Assembly: GCA_905181705.1 (NCBI GenBank)
Contig: CAJIYP010000003.1
Coordinates: forward strand, 248,001-312,000
Origin: Cryomorphaceae bacterium BACL29 MAG-121220-bin8
Lineage (GTDB): Bacteria; Bacteroidota; Bacteroidia; Flavobacteriales; Flavobacteriaceae
DNA length: 64,000 bases
Direction: 5' to 3'
The notes below the pieces were generated by a model that saw only the letters and a program-made list of their open reading frames with translations, made no database searches and had not been told where the DNA came from. A program made the position numbers and the translations under genes. Each line of letters begins with the position of its first letter. Within the stretch, counting starts at the first letter, position 1. Below are positions 50,401 to 58,651 of this stretch, one piece after another.

Positions 50401-50612
50401 AATCTGCACTAGATAACACAAAATTCAGTGAAATAAATATCTCCCTGATTGGAAATAATTTACTACTGTTATATTCTAACATTCCTGAAGGTGGACTTGA
50501 TCCTAGTGAAATTGAAGGTTCTGGATCATTAGCTTCTAGTTATAGAAGTCAAGAAGGTGGACAATTGCCTCCATCTAGAACGGTAGGACTTAACCTAAGT
50601 TTAAAATTTTAA
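47490..50612 (+). CDS. SusC/RagA-family TonB-linked outer-membrane transporter
   Basis: TonB-dependent 22-strand barrel that imports oligosaccharides, peptides or other large nutrients with its SusD partner. 1040 aa: signal peptide (KFSNVIIMVFMMIFQWNFAQ), an N-terminal carboxypeptidase-regulatory-like beta domain (SISGTVSDSAGVPIPGATIL to about residue 105), a TonB box EEVVVTALG near 107-115, the plug (VLYVVDGIKVYSM, SVLKGAAATALYGADAQSGV), then the barrel ending GLNLSLKF with terminal Phe as needed for outer-membrane insertion. No glycan-degrading enzyme or dedicated regulator is adjacent, so the substrate is unknown; its place beside the ribosomal cluster suggests a constitutively expressed general importer. 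Confidence 0.95.
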   Translation: MKTKFSNVIIMVFMMIFQWNFAQQSISGTVSDSAGVPIPGATILVVGTNNGVTTDFDGMYTIMASEADVLSVSYVGYAVQTVNVGASLTINVTLSLDNELEEVVVTALGISRDKKSIGYSQQTVSGEVLATAKETDLNIALTGKVAGVQMIGGSSSTFDNGYLRLRGEDNVLYVVDGIKVYSMTDINTDNVESISVLKGAAATALYGADAQSGVIVITSKKAKAGESFFTIDHSTTMTNVSILPNYQNEYGGGYYQDWDTFSFNPAIDPASWAAFEGQNIPYYAADESWGPKLDGTLARHWDSWIPGHPEFGTTRAWKANPNNVKDFYDTGIENSTSLSFNAGGEKYGMRTSVRFVDQNLPYPGTERNQLDAGINQTLKVSDKLSAYSSLNVQIRKTINFPEQGYSGLGANFNQWFQRQLDMNRMRDNYNYNGGIYSWNRVSARNANPQYWDAPYFSVNDNLNTQNKEVFFGNLGINYEITDDISANVEVRRRSNTYRSDSRTGWGGINTESFGESRNNYNENEFVANLNYDKNYGDFDVNALVGYQVTQTSSTSLSSSSVGGLTIPGFYSVASSKDRPNYSSTQANSKQISTYSTVSVGYKSMLYLDASYRFDWGSTANPDANRIETYGLSGSFLFDKLINVDWLSFAKLRAGYSEAPVFPGVYQTSKVYGTATAHGSKPRFTVPNTLANPLLTGGTRSEFEIGTDFNFLSNRIGFELTYFDRVDKDLPIAIPVPGSTGYSGLSINSGESSTAGLEFTLNASPVRNADFRWDVSLNLATLKKTTDKLYEGINTRILDNMSWYSLQLQEKVGEEWGTFVGRKPKMTADGTPIYTANGRTAYEGNQVLGNILPDYTGGFSTSFGYKNWSLDAGIDFQAGGMFYSVSNMFAYYSGQHEDTVGNNDKGNPKRDAVSDGGGVHVVGVTEAGNPVDIYTSASSHFYTNYFGNHPNWLYDASYVKLRTVRIGYDFPQSALDNTKFSEINISLIGNNLLLLYSNIPEGGLDPSEIEGSGSLASSYRSQEGGQLPPSRTVGLNLSLKF

Positions 50613-50623
50613 ATTAATTAAAT

Positions 50624-52048
50624 ATGAAAAATATAATCAAAAAGTTTGGTTTACTAACACTAGCAACTTCGTTTATTTTTAGTTGTTCAACAGTAGATTT
50701 TGGAGATGAAAATATAAACCCAAATTCTCCTACGAATATGAAAACGGATGCGCTTTTAACCCATGCAATCACTGGAATTACTGGTATTGTTAGTTCTCCA
50801 AGTTCTAACTATTATACCCAAGGAATGTCTGATATTACCTATACAACATATTCTAGGTATGATACATACCAGTGGAGTTATGATTGCTTCTATACAGGTC
50901 CTTTGACAGATTTAAAGGAAATTCTAGATCTAAATACTAATAACGCATCTGATGTTATCGCATTTGGAGATAACAATAATCAAATGGCTATAGCACACAT
51001 TCTTCAAGTTTACATGTTTCATCACATGACTGACAGGTGGGGAGCAATACCATATTCTGAAGCTTTAAAAGGAGCGGAGAATATTTCTCCTGCTTTTGAT
51101 CAGCAAAAAGATGTGTACTCTTCTTTATTTACTCAATTGGATACAGCAATTGGATTAATTAATAATTCTGCGATTGCAGTTCAAGGAGATATCATGTTTA
51201 ATGGTGACATGACAGCTTGGAAAAGATTTGCAAATACATTAAAAATGACAATGGCATTAAGAATATCGGATGTTGATTCATCAACTGCTCAATCTAAATT
51301 TTTAGAAGCTGTTGCAGGTGGTGTTTTATCCTCTACTTCTCAAAATGTTCATTATCCATACTTAGATGCTGTAGCACATGAAAATCCGTGGAAAGGTGCA
51401 TTTAGAACTAGAAATGATTTTGCACCAAGTAAAAGATTTGTAGATTATTTAACTGCAAATTCAGATCCAAGACTAACTAAAATGGCAGATGGTTCTAAAA
51501 ATTCAGGTGGTGTAACCTATGTAGGAATGCCTTATGGATTAGAAGACCCTGCTATAAGTGGTGCAGATGTTGCTTCTATTACATCGGCGATTATAACAGA
51601 TGGCACACAACATGGTGGGTTTTTATACACCTATGCACAAGTATGCTTAGCAATGTCTGAGGCTGCCCTTAAAGGATGGGGAGTTTCTGGAGATGCTCAA
51701 ACGTGGTACGAACTTGGAATCAAAGCTTCTATGGATCAATGGGGTGTAAGTGCAGCTGATGCTACTACTTATATTGCTTCTGCTCCTGCAGTAAGTAAAA
51801 AAAATATGGCAATGGAAAAATGGGTTGCTTTATGGTTACAAGGTTACGAATCTTGGGCTGAATGGAGAAGATTAGACTTTCCTAATGACTTGTCAGCTCC
51901 AGCAGCTGCACTTTCTGGAACAGGAATTCCTGTGAGACATGGATATAGTGCTCAAACTATTTCTAACAACGAAGCAAATTATGATGCTGCTGTTTCACTG
52001 CAAGGTCCAGATACACAAGACACAAAATTATGGTGGGATACTAAATAA
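50624..52048 (+). CDS. SusD/RagB-family surface nutrient-binding lipoprotein
   Basis: Surface lipoprotein that forms the lid of the SusC transporter. 474 aa, lipoprotein signal KKFGLLTLATSFIFSC with the acylated Cys at residue 21, then an all-helical SusD-like fold with TPR-type stretches: VYMFHHMTDRWGAIPYSEAL, DMTAWKRFANTLKMTMALRI and the terminal MEKWVALWLQGYESWAEWRR. 11 nt after susC, hence cotranscribed. A terminator follows. Confidence 0.95.
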   Translation: MKNIIKKFGLLTLATSFIFSCSTVDFGDENINPNSPTNMKTDALLTHAITGITGIVSSPSSNYYTQGMSDITYTTYSRYDTYQWSYDCFYTGPLTDLKEILDLNTNNASDVIAFGDNNNQMAIAHILQVYMFHHMTDRWGAIPYSEALKGAENISPAFDQQKDVYSSLFTQLDTAIGLINNSAIAVQGDIMFNGDMTAWKRFANTLKMTMALRISDVDSSTAQSKFLEAVAGGVLSSTSQNVHYPYLDAVAHENPWKGAFRTRNDFAPSKRFVDYLTANSDPRLTKMADGSKNSGGVTYVGMPYGLEDPAISGADVASITSAIITDGTQHGGFLYTYAQVCLAMSEAALKGWGVSGDAQTWYELGIKASMDQWGVSAADATTYIASAPAVSKKNMAMEKWVALWLQGYESWAEWRRLDFPNDLSAPAAALSGTGIPVRHGYSAQTISNNEANYDAAVSLQGPDTQDTKLWWDTK

Positions 52049-52070
52049 AACCACATTTATATAACTTATA

Positions 52071-52099
52071 AAAAAAGCATCCATTAGGGTGCTTTTTTT
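52071..52099 (+). terminator. Rho-independent terminator after susD
   Basis: AAAAAAGCATCC, a 4-nt loop ATTA, and GGGTGCTTTTTTT form a stem with one G-T pair and a T-run, 22 nt after the susD stop. It ends the susCD transcript before the next gene. Confidence 0.85.
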
Positions 52100-52121
52100 A
52101 TATATTTAATTAAAACTTAAG

Positions 52122-52814
52122 ATGAAATTATATATTTCTGTTATTACCCTTTTACTTGCTCTTGTTGGTCACTCTCAAATAATTGATCTTTCTGAAGATC
52201 AATTATTAAGATCTGGTAATGTCTTTTTAAAAAAATTCAATACAACTAATACAGAGGTAAAAGGAAATCGTTTTCTAGAGGAAAAATTTCAAAGAGGAAG
52301 TATTTTATTTTCTAATGATAAAAAATACGATGCTCTTATAAGATTAGATATTGCAAATCAGAAGTTTGAAATAAAAAAGGATTTGAATGCAAAAATAAGT
52401 TCAATTGAAATCGATAACAGCGTAACTGTAACAATTAATAATGAAAACTTTAAAAATCATTCATTTAATATAAATAATACAAATACCATAGGAATATTAA
52501 AAGAGTGTTTAATAACAGAAAACTATAAATTATACTACTATCCGCAAAAGGTTATTGAAATGCCTAATAACGATGGTATTAGCGCACCACCAACTGGCTA
52601 TACTAAAACTCCACAGCCTAAGTGGAAAGATACCAGTTCTTACTTAATTTTTTATAATGGTAAAACTTACAGGCTGCCTAATTCACATAAAAAAATGATG
52701 GAACTAAGTATTTTTGATGAAAAATTATATAAAAAGTATAGAAAAGCAAATAAATTAAATCTAAAGAAAGAAGAAAGCTTGAAGAAATTGGTCTCATACT
52801 TTAACTCATTATAA
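52122..52814 (+). CDS. Secreted protein of unknown function
   Basis: Not recognised. 230 aa with a clear signal peptide (MKLYISVITLLLALVGHSQ) and no lipobox, so periplasmic or exported. The mature part has many predicted beta strands, a Pro-rich centre (GISAPPTGYTKTPQPKWKDT) and a Lys-rich helical C-terminus (KYRKANKLNLKKEESLKKLV). No catalytic motif was seen. It lies between the susD terminator and rlmB, 8 nt before the latter, so it probably has its own promoter and cotranscribes rlmB. Confidence 0.8.
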   Translation: MKLYISVITLLLALVGHSQIIDLSEDQLLRSGNVFLKKFNTTNTEVKGNRFLEEKFQRGSILFSNDKKYDALIRLDIANQKFEIKKDLNAKISSIEIDNSVTVTINNENFKNHSFNINNTNTIGILKECLITENYKLYYYPQKVIEMPNNDGISAPPTGYTKTPQPKWKDTSSYLIFYNGKTYRLPNSHKKMMELSIFDEKLYKKYRKANKLNLKKEESLKKLVSYFNSL

Positions 52815-52822
52815 ATTTAATA

Positions 52823-53564
52823 ATGGAAAAAGAACAAACTTTAATTTATGGAATAAGATCCGTAAAAGAAGCAATAGAATCTGAAAAATCTTTAAATAGG
52901 GTTTACATACAAAGAGGCTTAAAAGGTGCTTCTGCTTTTGATTTAATAAAAACTTTAAATCGAAAAGACATTGAAATATCCTATGTCCCAATTGAGAAGC
53001 TAAATAGATTTACTCTAAAAAATCATCAAGGAGTAGTAGCTACTATATCTCCAATAAAATTTTTAAATATAGATGACCTAAGTGAAATTGTAGAAAAAAA
53101 GAAAGAATCTGCAGTAATATTAATTTTGGACCAACTCTCCGATGTTAGAAATTTTGGGGCAATTGTTAGAACAGCAGAGTGCTCAGCTGTAGATTGTATT
53201 GTAATTCAATCTAGTGGAAGTGCTCCTGTAAATGGTGACACCATTAAAACATCTTCAGGTGCAGTATTCAATGTGCCTATTTGTAAGGTAAGTCACATTA
53301 AAGATGCTATCTTTCTTTTAAAACAATTTGACATAAAAATATTTGGAGCTTCTGAAAAAGCCGATAAAAACATCTACCAGGTTAAATTTAAGGGTGCTCA
53401 GGGGATAATTATGGGTTCCGAAGACAAAGGGCTTGTCTAGTTCCGTAATCAACCTGTGTGATGAGCTAATTAAGATTCCGCTTTTAGGGAAAATAGAATC
53501 ATTAAACGTTTCAGTTGCTTGTGGAACTATTTTATATGAAATAGTACGTCAAAAAGGATATTAA
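52823..53564 (+). CDS. rlmB: 23S rRNA (guanosine-2'-O-) methyltransferase RlmB-like, SPOUT, single-base frameshift
   Basis: TrmH/SpoU-family 2'-O-ribose methyltransferase with an N-terminal substrate-binding domain ([20 protein letters not shown]) and a SPOUT knot: motif 1 [20 protein letters not shown], motif 2 [10 protein letters not shown]. There the frame stops at 53438-53440. One base on, it resumes as [42 protein letters not shown] with TAA at 53562-53564; the LNVSVACG motif 3 belongs to the cofactor knot. One extra G in CTTGTCT explains the break. Repaired length is about 246 aa, normal. The RlmB assignment over other TrmH-family members is by length and neighbourhood. Confidence 0.9.
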
Positions 53565-54257
53565 TTATAAAACTTTAATCAAAGTTTTCAATTCATTTAT
53601 AATCAAACAGTGTTTGTGGATAGGCTCACTATTGTTATTAAAATGAATGGCATGAAATCCCGCATTTAAAGCACCTAAAATATCAGCCTCTAAATTATCT
53701 CCAATCATCAAACTATTAGCAGCTTTTGCCTGAGAAACATTTAAGGCATAATTAAAAATTTTAATGTTAGGTTTTTTAACTCCAACAGTTTCAGAATCAA
53801 TTATACAAGTAAAATACTTCTTCATGTTAGAGTTGATCATTTTTTTATTTTGTACTTCTGTAAATCCATTTGTTATAATGTGTAATTTATACTTCTTCTT
53901 CAAAAGATCTAAAATTAAAAAGGTGTCTTTTATAAGGAAGTTATTATCTGGAAGAGCTAATACATAATCGTCAGAAATTTGATCTATAATTTTATCCTCA
54001 ACATGTAAATTGAGTTTCTGAAATGCAGATTTCAACCTGTTGTGTCTCAAGAATTCTTTTGTAATTTTTTCATCTCTATAAAGTTTCCAATAAGAGAAAT
54101 TGATAGGCATGTATATCTTTAAGAACTCATTTAAACCAACGCCTATTTTATATTTTTTTAATAGAATATCAAAAGTAATTGAAGAATTTTTTTTAAAATC
54201 CCATAAAGTATGATCTAAATCAAAAAATACATCTGTGATTCCTTTAATTTTTTCCAT
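53565..54257 (-). CDS. YjjG-type HAD-family pyrimidine nucleotidase
   Basis: HAD phosphatase of about 230 aa from the preferred ATG at 54257 (MEKIKGITDVFFDLDHTLWD); the frame opens at 54314 but that part lies within the upstream gene. HAD motifs: I FFDLDHTLW, II HIITNGFTEVQ, III the Lys in VKKPNIKIF, IV MIGDNLEADILGALNAGF. The closest described type is the noncanonical pyrimidine nucleotidase YjjG, which cleans damaged nucleotides; the substrate is inferred. It overlaps the preceding gene by 14 bp and touches the rlmB stop. Confidence 0.85.
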   Translation of the reverse strand: MEKIKGITDVFFDLDHTLWDFKKNSSITFDILLKKYKIGVGLNEFLKIYMPINFSYWKLYRDEKITKEFLRHNRLKSAFQKLNLHVEDKIIDQISDDYVLALPDNNFLIKDTFLILDLLKKKYKLHIITNGFTEVQNKKMINSNMKKYFTCIIDSETVGVKKPNIKIFNYALNVSQAKAANSLMIGDNLEADILGALNAGFHAIHFNNNSEPIHKHCLIINELKTLIKVL

Positions 54258-55545
54258 GAGAATTGAAATATTTTTTAAACATATTTTTCCATTTAAAATT
54301 AGAAGAATAATCACTATTAATAGAATTATTTAATACTAAAGTCATGTTCCCGTCTACTTCTTTTACATATCTAGTTATTTCTTCTAAAACCTGTCTAGCC
54401 ACTACAGGTTTTTTGTATATTTTTAAAACTCTATCAGTAGCACATACCGGACAAAGTAAAAGCTTAGTTTCAATTTCATTTTCTAGGTCAAAAAAATAGA
54501 AAGGATTTGAGGTGCTAGCTCTAAATCCTGGTAAATCATAATATTGAAGACTATAGTCCTTAGTAAAACCTGATCTGGCATAGTTTCTATAAGTAACAGG
54601 GAAATCAATCTTCAGTAAATGTTGTCTAGTTTTTCTAACAGATCTATGGATGACAGATTGTAACATGTTTATTTCTTGCTTTAATAATGGTTCGCTTTCA
54701 AGAGAAGAAAATGAGGATAACAAGGAAACTTCACAAAAGTCTGAAATATCTTTAATTTTTTCAATGAAAACTTTTGAATAGACACTTAAATTCCTATCGT
54801 ATCTTGAAAAATTAGCAAACAAAAAAAATACAGTAGTTTCGATCCCATTGTTCTTGTTTAACTTAATCCAATTTAAATAATCATCCAAAGGATCTTTTTT
54901 TAAATTTAAAAGAACTGGTATTCTTCTGTAAATTCTATATATATCTAATCTTAAAATATCTCTTAGAAGTCCTCCTAATGTTCTAATCAATCCTTTCCCT
55001 TTAAAATCAAAAGCACAAGGAACTTCTAGACAGGTGCTTAGTTTAAAAGTATCTTTTCTAAATTTTAAATCAGGATAAAAATCTAATAGTTTTTCTTTAA
55101 ATCTTTTAATCCAAAAATCAATAATAGGTTTATTTAAGAATCTATTTTTATAAGCAAGACTAGAAGAAGGATCAAAACGACCAAAATCGTCTTTTAAGTG
55201 AAGGAGGTACTCTTCATATCGACTAATCAAATAAAAACTAGCTCCAAACAAATCAAAATTAAAAAAAGGGTTTTCTTTATTAGAAAAGAAAATAGGAAGG
55301 CCATCCCAGTTATCTACATCTATGTCTAAATCTTCAATTTTATGAGACAATAAAATATCAGAAGAGTTTATATAAAATTCATCCTGTATTTGACTAGTAC
55401 CATAACTCATTTTATAAGAATTATATTCTTTAAAATAAATAATATCAGAACTAAACTCTATCTCAACTCCAAGTCTTAAAGTAAATATATGTTTGAAAAT
55501 ATATTTAATTCTTGGGGTGATTTTATGAGTGTAAATAAGAATCAT
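54244..55545 (-). CDS. Polysaccharide-deacetylase-like protein (DUF7033 type)
   Basis: 433-aa protein without signal peptide. The N-terminal region (LIYTHKITPRIKYIFKHIFT, DNWDGLPIFF, SRYEEYLL) resembles the domain found before NodB-like folds in Bacteroidota; the C-terminal part has the layout of a polysaccharide deacetylase (FFLFANFSRYDRNL, YDLPGFRASTSNPFYFFDLE). However, the position of the metal-binding Asp pair reads STCLEVPCAFDF and that of the metal His reads LLSSFSS, so both usual metal motifs seem absent. It may be a non-catalytic or altered enzyme for cell-wall sugars. Overlaps mpl by 4 bp. Confidence 0.7.
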   Translation of the reverse strand: MILIYTHKITPRIKYIFKHIFTLRLGVEIEFSSDIIYFKEYNSYKMSYGTSQIQDEFYINSSDILLSHKIEDLDIDVDNWDGLPIFFSNKENPFFNFDLFGASFYLISRYEEYLLHLKDDFGRFDPSSSLAYKNRFLNKPIIDFWIKRFKEKLLDFYPDLKFRKDTFKLSTCLEVPCAFDFKGKGLIRTLGGLLRDILRLDIYRIYRRIPVLLNLKKDPLDDYLNWIKLNKNNGIETTVFFLFANFSRYDRNLSVYSKVFIEKIKDISDFCEVSLLSSFSSLESEPLLKQEINMLQSVIHRSVRKTRQHLLKIDFPVTYRNYARSGFTKDYSLQYYDLPGFRASTSNPFYFFDLENEIETKLLLCPVCATDRVLKIYKKPVVARQVLEEITRYVKEVDGNMTLVLNNSINSDYSSNFKWKNMFKKYFNSHGKN

Positions 55546-56906
55546 TCACTTATTCTTATTTGGTTAATTAAAAAGGCTAAATCAATCGATGCATAGTTAC
55601 CTGAACTCATGAACAGTAAATTAGAGTTTGCAAAAGACTGATTCAATAAAAATTCTTCTAATTTGATGTTATCAGAAAATACTTTTAGGTTTTTATCGTT
55701 AAAGGCATTTATAATTTCTTGATGATTAATTTCACTTAGTCCCTTCTTTAAAACTGCATTTGGATCATAATATAAAATAGCGAGATCAGCGCTATTTAAA
55801 GTGTCTCTGTACTGATTTATAAAGTTTTCATTTAGACTACTAAAAGTATGAAGCTCTAATAGAGCAATAAGTTTTCTTTCTTGGAATTGTTTTTTAAGTG
55901 CTTTTGTAGTAGCCTCTACTTTACTTGGAGAGTGAGCAAAATCTTTAAAAATTAATCTATCCTTCATCTCTAATATAGTCTCTAATCTTTTATCTGCACC
56001 TTTAAATGAAATGATAGAACTATAAAACTCTTCATCGTGAACTCCCATTAGTTGACAAATTAATTTAGCTCCAGCTAAATTGCTTAAATTATGATCGCCA
56101 AAAATATTTAATGGAATATCTCCTTCATCAGTAATTAGAAATGTCTTTCCATCTTTAATAAAATGTTCTGGTATAGAATATTCTAACTTTCTAATGGACT
56201 TCTCACATCTCAAAGTAATTTTCTCAACTTCTTTATCTAATTTATTATACACCAATACCCCCCCTTGAACAATTGTATCAAGGAACATCTCAAATTGATT
56301 TATATAGTTTTCGTTTGTTGGAAAAACATTTATATGGTCCCAAGATATGCCACTTAACAAAGCAATATTAGGTTGGTACAAATGAAATTTGGGTCTTCTA
56401 TCTATGGGAGAGGATAAATATTCGTCTCCTTCTAAAAGAATAAAATCATTCTGATCAGTAAGATGAACCATCGTTTCAAAACCTTCCAATTGAGCTCCTA
56501 CCATATAATCAACATCTTTATTATTGCTGTTCAAAACATGTAAAATCATTGCGGTAATGGAGGTCTTTCCATGACTCCCCCCTATAACAACTCTAGTTTT
56601 ATCCTTAGACATTTCATAAATAAACTCTGGGTATGAAAGAATTTTAATGTTTTTAATTTTAGACTCCAATAACTCCGGATTATCAGCTTTCGCATGCATT
56701 CCAAGAATCACAAAATCTAAGTCAGAAGAAATTTTAGATGGAAACCATCCGAATTTTTCAGGAAGCAATCCATATTTATCCAATCTTGATTTTGATGGTT
56801 CAAATATATTATCATCACTTCCAGTTACTAAGTAGCCTTTTAGATGAAGAGCTATTGCTAAGTTATGCATCGCACTTCCTCCAACTGCTATAAAATGAAT
56901 TCTCAT
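55542..56906 (-). CDS. mpl: UDP-N-acetylmuramate:L-Ala-gamma-D-Glu-meso-DAP ligase
   Basis: Mur-ligase-family enzyme that reattaches recovered tripeptide to UDP-MurNAc in peptidoglycan recycling. 454 aa: MRIHFIAVGGSAMHNLAIAL (N-domain nucleotide fold), ATP loop IGGSHGKTSITAMILH, ILLEGDEYLSSPIDRRPKF (characteristic of Mpl rather than MurC), GISWDHINVFPT, and the C-domain FKDFAHSPSKVEATTKAL. Cytosolic. With the NamZ-type enzyme at 15.3 kb it suggests an active cell-wall recycling route. Confidence 0.93.
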   Translation of the reverse strand: MRIHFIAVGGSAMHNLAIALHLKGYLVTGSDDNIFEPSKSRLDKYGLLPEKFGWFPSKISSDLDFVILGMHAKADNPELLESKIKNIKILSYPEFIYEMSKDKTRVVIGGSHGKTSITAMILHVLNSNNKDVDYMVGAQLEGFETMVHLTDQNDFILLEGDEYLSSPIDRRPKFHLYQPNIALLSGISWDHINVFPTNENYINQFEMFLDTIVQGGVLVYNKLDKEVEKITLRCEKSIRKLEYSIPEHFIKDGKTFLITDEGDIPLNIFGDHNLSNLAGAKLICQLMGVHDEEFYSSIISFKGADKRLETILEMKDRLIFKDFAHSPSKVEATTKALKKQFQERKLIALLELHTFSSLNENFINQYRDTLNSADLAILYYDPNAVLKKGLSEINHQEIINAFNDKNLKVFSDNIKLEEFLLNQSFANSNLLFMSSGNYASIDLAFLINQIRISE

Positions 56907-56976
56907 GGTTTTATATCTCTAAAATCAATAACTAATTTATAAAATAGATCCTCTATAAATAAAAATATTAGTGAAA

Positions 56977-57978
56977 TTATGGATTTAAAAGTTTCCATAA
57001 ATCATCTTTTAATTCAATCAGACCCTGATTAGAAACAGAGGATATAAAATCAAAAGAAATATTTTTAATTTTTTTTGATATCTCTAAGGCAATTTTATCT
57101 TTTCTTTTTTGATCAATTAAATCAGATTTTGAAACAACTATAATTCTGTCCTTATCCAATAATTCAGGATTATATTTTCCAAGCTCATTTAATAAAATAT
57201 TATACTGATCGACTATTTTCTCTGATTCACAAGAAATTAAAAAAAGAAGAACGGAATTTCTTTCTATATGCCTTAAAAAATGATGTCCCAAACCTTTTCC
57301 TTCTGAAGCACCCTCAATAATTCCTGGAATATCTGCAACTATAAAAGATCTATAATCTCTATACTCAACAATACCTAGATTTGGCTTAAGTGTGGTGAAT
57401 TCATAATTACCTATTTTGGGCTTTGCAGAAGTAATAGTTTTTAATAGAGTGGATTTTCCAGCGTTAGGAAAGCCTACTAAACCCACATCTGCTAATACTT
57501 TAAGCTCTAGGGTTATCTGTGTTTCTTTTCCTTTAATTCCAGGCTGAAAATACCGAGGAGCCTGATTGGTAGAAGATCTGAAATTCCAATTACCTAAACC
57601 CCCCATTCCGCCTTCAAGAATTATTTTTTCTTCCCCATCTTCGATTGTTTCGTAAATAACTTTATTATTTAAAGAATCTTTAATAACTGTCCCTAAAGGA
57701 ACTTTTATATAAATATCTTTGCCATCTGCACCAGAACTTCTACTACCGCTTCCATCACCACCATGTCCAGCTTTAAAGTGTCTTTTATATTTGAAATGAT
57801 GAAGAGTCCAAAGTGATTTATCAGCTATAAAAATAATATGGCCTCCTCTTCCACCATCTCCCCCATCAGGACCCCCTTTGGTAATATACTTTTCCCTGTG
57901 AAAATGAGCGGAACCCTTACCTCCATTTCCAGAAAACACATCTACTTTGACATAGTCTACAAAATTTCCCTCAGTCAT
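56977..57978 (-). CDS. obg: GTPase Obg/CgtA
   Basis: Ribosome-associated GTPase needed for 50S maturation. 333 aa: the glycine-rich Obg fold ([36 protein letters not shown]) to about 155, then the G-domain with [14 protein letters not shown] (G1), [20 protein letters not shown] (G3 and switch II) and VVSKSDLI (G4). No C-terminal OCT domain, as in the short Obg form. Starts at the base shared with the adk stop. Confidence 0.96.
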   Translation of the reverse strand: MTEGNFVDYVKVDVFSGNGGKGSAHFHREKYITKGGPDGGDGGRGGHIIFIADKSLWTLHHFKYKRHFKAGHGGDGSGSRSSGADGKDIYIKVPLGTVIKDSLNNKVIYETIEDGEEKIILEGGMGGLGNWNFRSSTNQAPRYFQPGIKGKETQITLELKVLADVGLVGFPNAGKSTLLKTITSAKPKIGNYEFTTLKPNLGIVEYRDYRSFIVADIPGIIEGASEGKGLGHHFLRHIERNSVLLFLISCESEKIVDQYNILLNELGKYNPELLDKDRIIVVSKSDLIDQKRKDKIALEISKKIKNISFDFISSVSNQGLIELKDDLWKLLNP

Positions 57979-58553
57979 TATATATTTGAATCAATAACGT
58001 TATATATTCTCTCACTAATTTCGCTTATTCCACCTGTACCGTCGATTTGAAAAAATTTATTTTGAGATTTATAATAATTAATTAATATAGAAGTTTTTTT
58101 ATTGTATTCGTCAAACCTATTTTCAATCTTAGACCTGTCTTGATCATCAACTCTACCACTATCTTTTCCTCTTTTTATTAGTCTTTCAATCAATATGTTT
58201 TCATCTACTTCTAGAGCTATTGTCATAGTTATACTCAACTCATTAGAAAGTAGAAACTCGTCCAATATTTCAGCTTGTAAAGTAGTTCTTGGAAATCCAT
58301 CAAAAATAAAACCATTGGCATTTGGCGACTTATTAACTTCAGCTTCCAGCATTTTAATTGTTACGTTATCAGGAACTAAATCACCCTTTTCCATATAAGA
58401 TTTGGCTAATAAACCGAGATCTGTTTTCTTAGAAATATTATATCTAAAGACATCTCCGGTTGAAATATGTATTAAATCATATTTATTTTTTACAAATTCA
58501 GCTTGTGTTCCTTTGCCTGAGCCAGGCTTTCCAAATAAAATCAAATTAATCAT
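57978..58553 (-). CDS. adk: Adenylate kinase
   Basis: Interconverts 2 ADP with AMP and ATP. 191 aa from the preferred ATG at 58553 ([20 protein letters not shown]); the open frame to 58592 adds a non-family extension. Seen: P-loop [44 protein letters not shown] (short LID type without zinc). A leftward TATATTTG box at 58574-58581 lies about 21 nt upstream. Overlaps obg by 1 nt. Confidence 0.96.
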   Translation of the reverse strand: MINLILFGKPGSGKGTQAEFVKNKYDLIHISTGDVFRYNISKKTDLGLLAKSYMEKGDLVPDNVTIKMLEAEVNKSPNANGFIFDGFPRTTLQAEILDEFLLSNELSITMTIALEVDENILIERLIKRGKDSGRVDDQDRSKIENRFDEYNKKTSILINYYKSQNKFFQIDGTGGISEISERIYNVIDSNI

Positions 58554-58651
58554 CTTAATAAAAATATATATTACAAATATACCCAAAATCAATAGTTAAA
58601 TTATTTTATACATCATTACATTTTTAATGTATTTTTGTATAAATAATTTTT

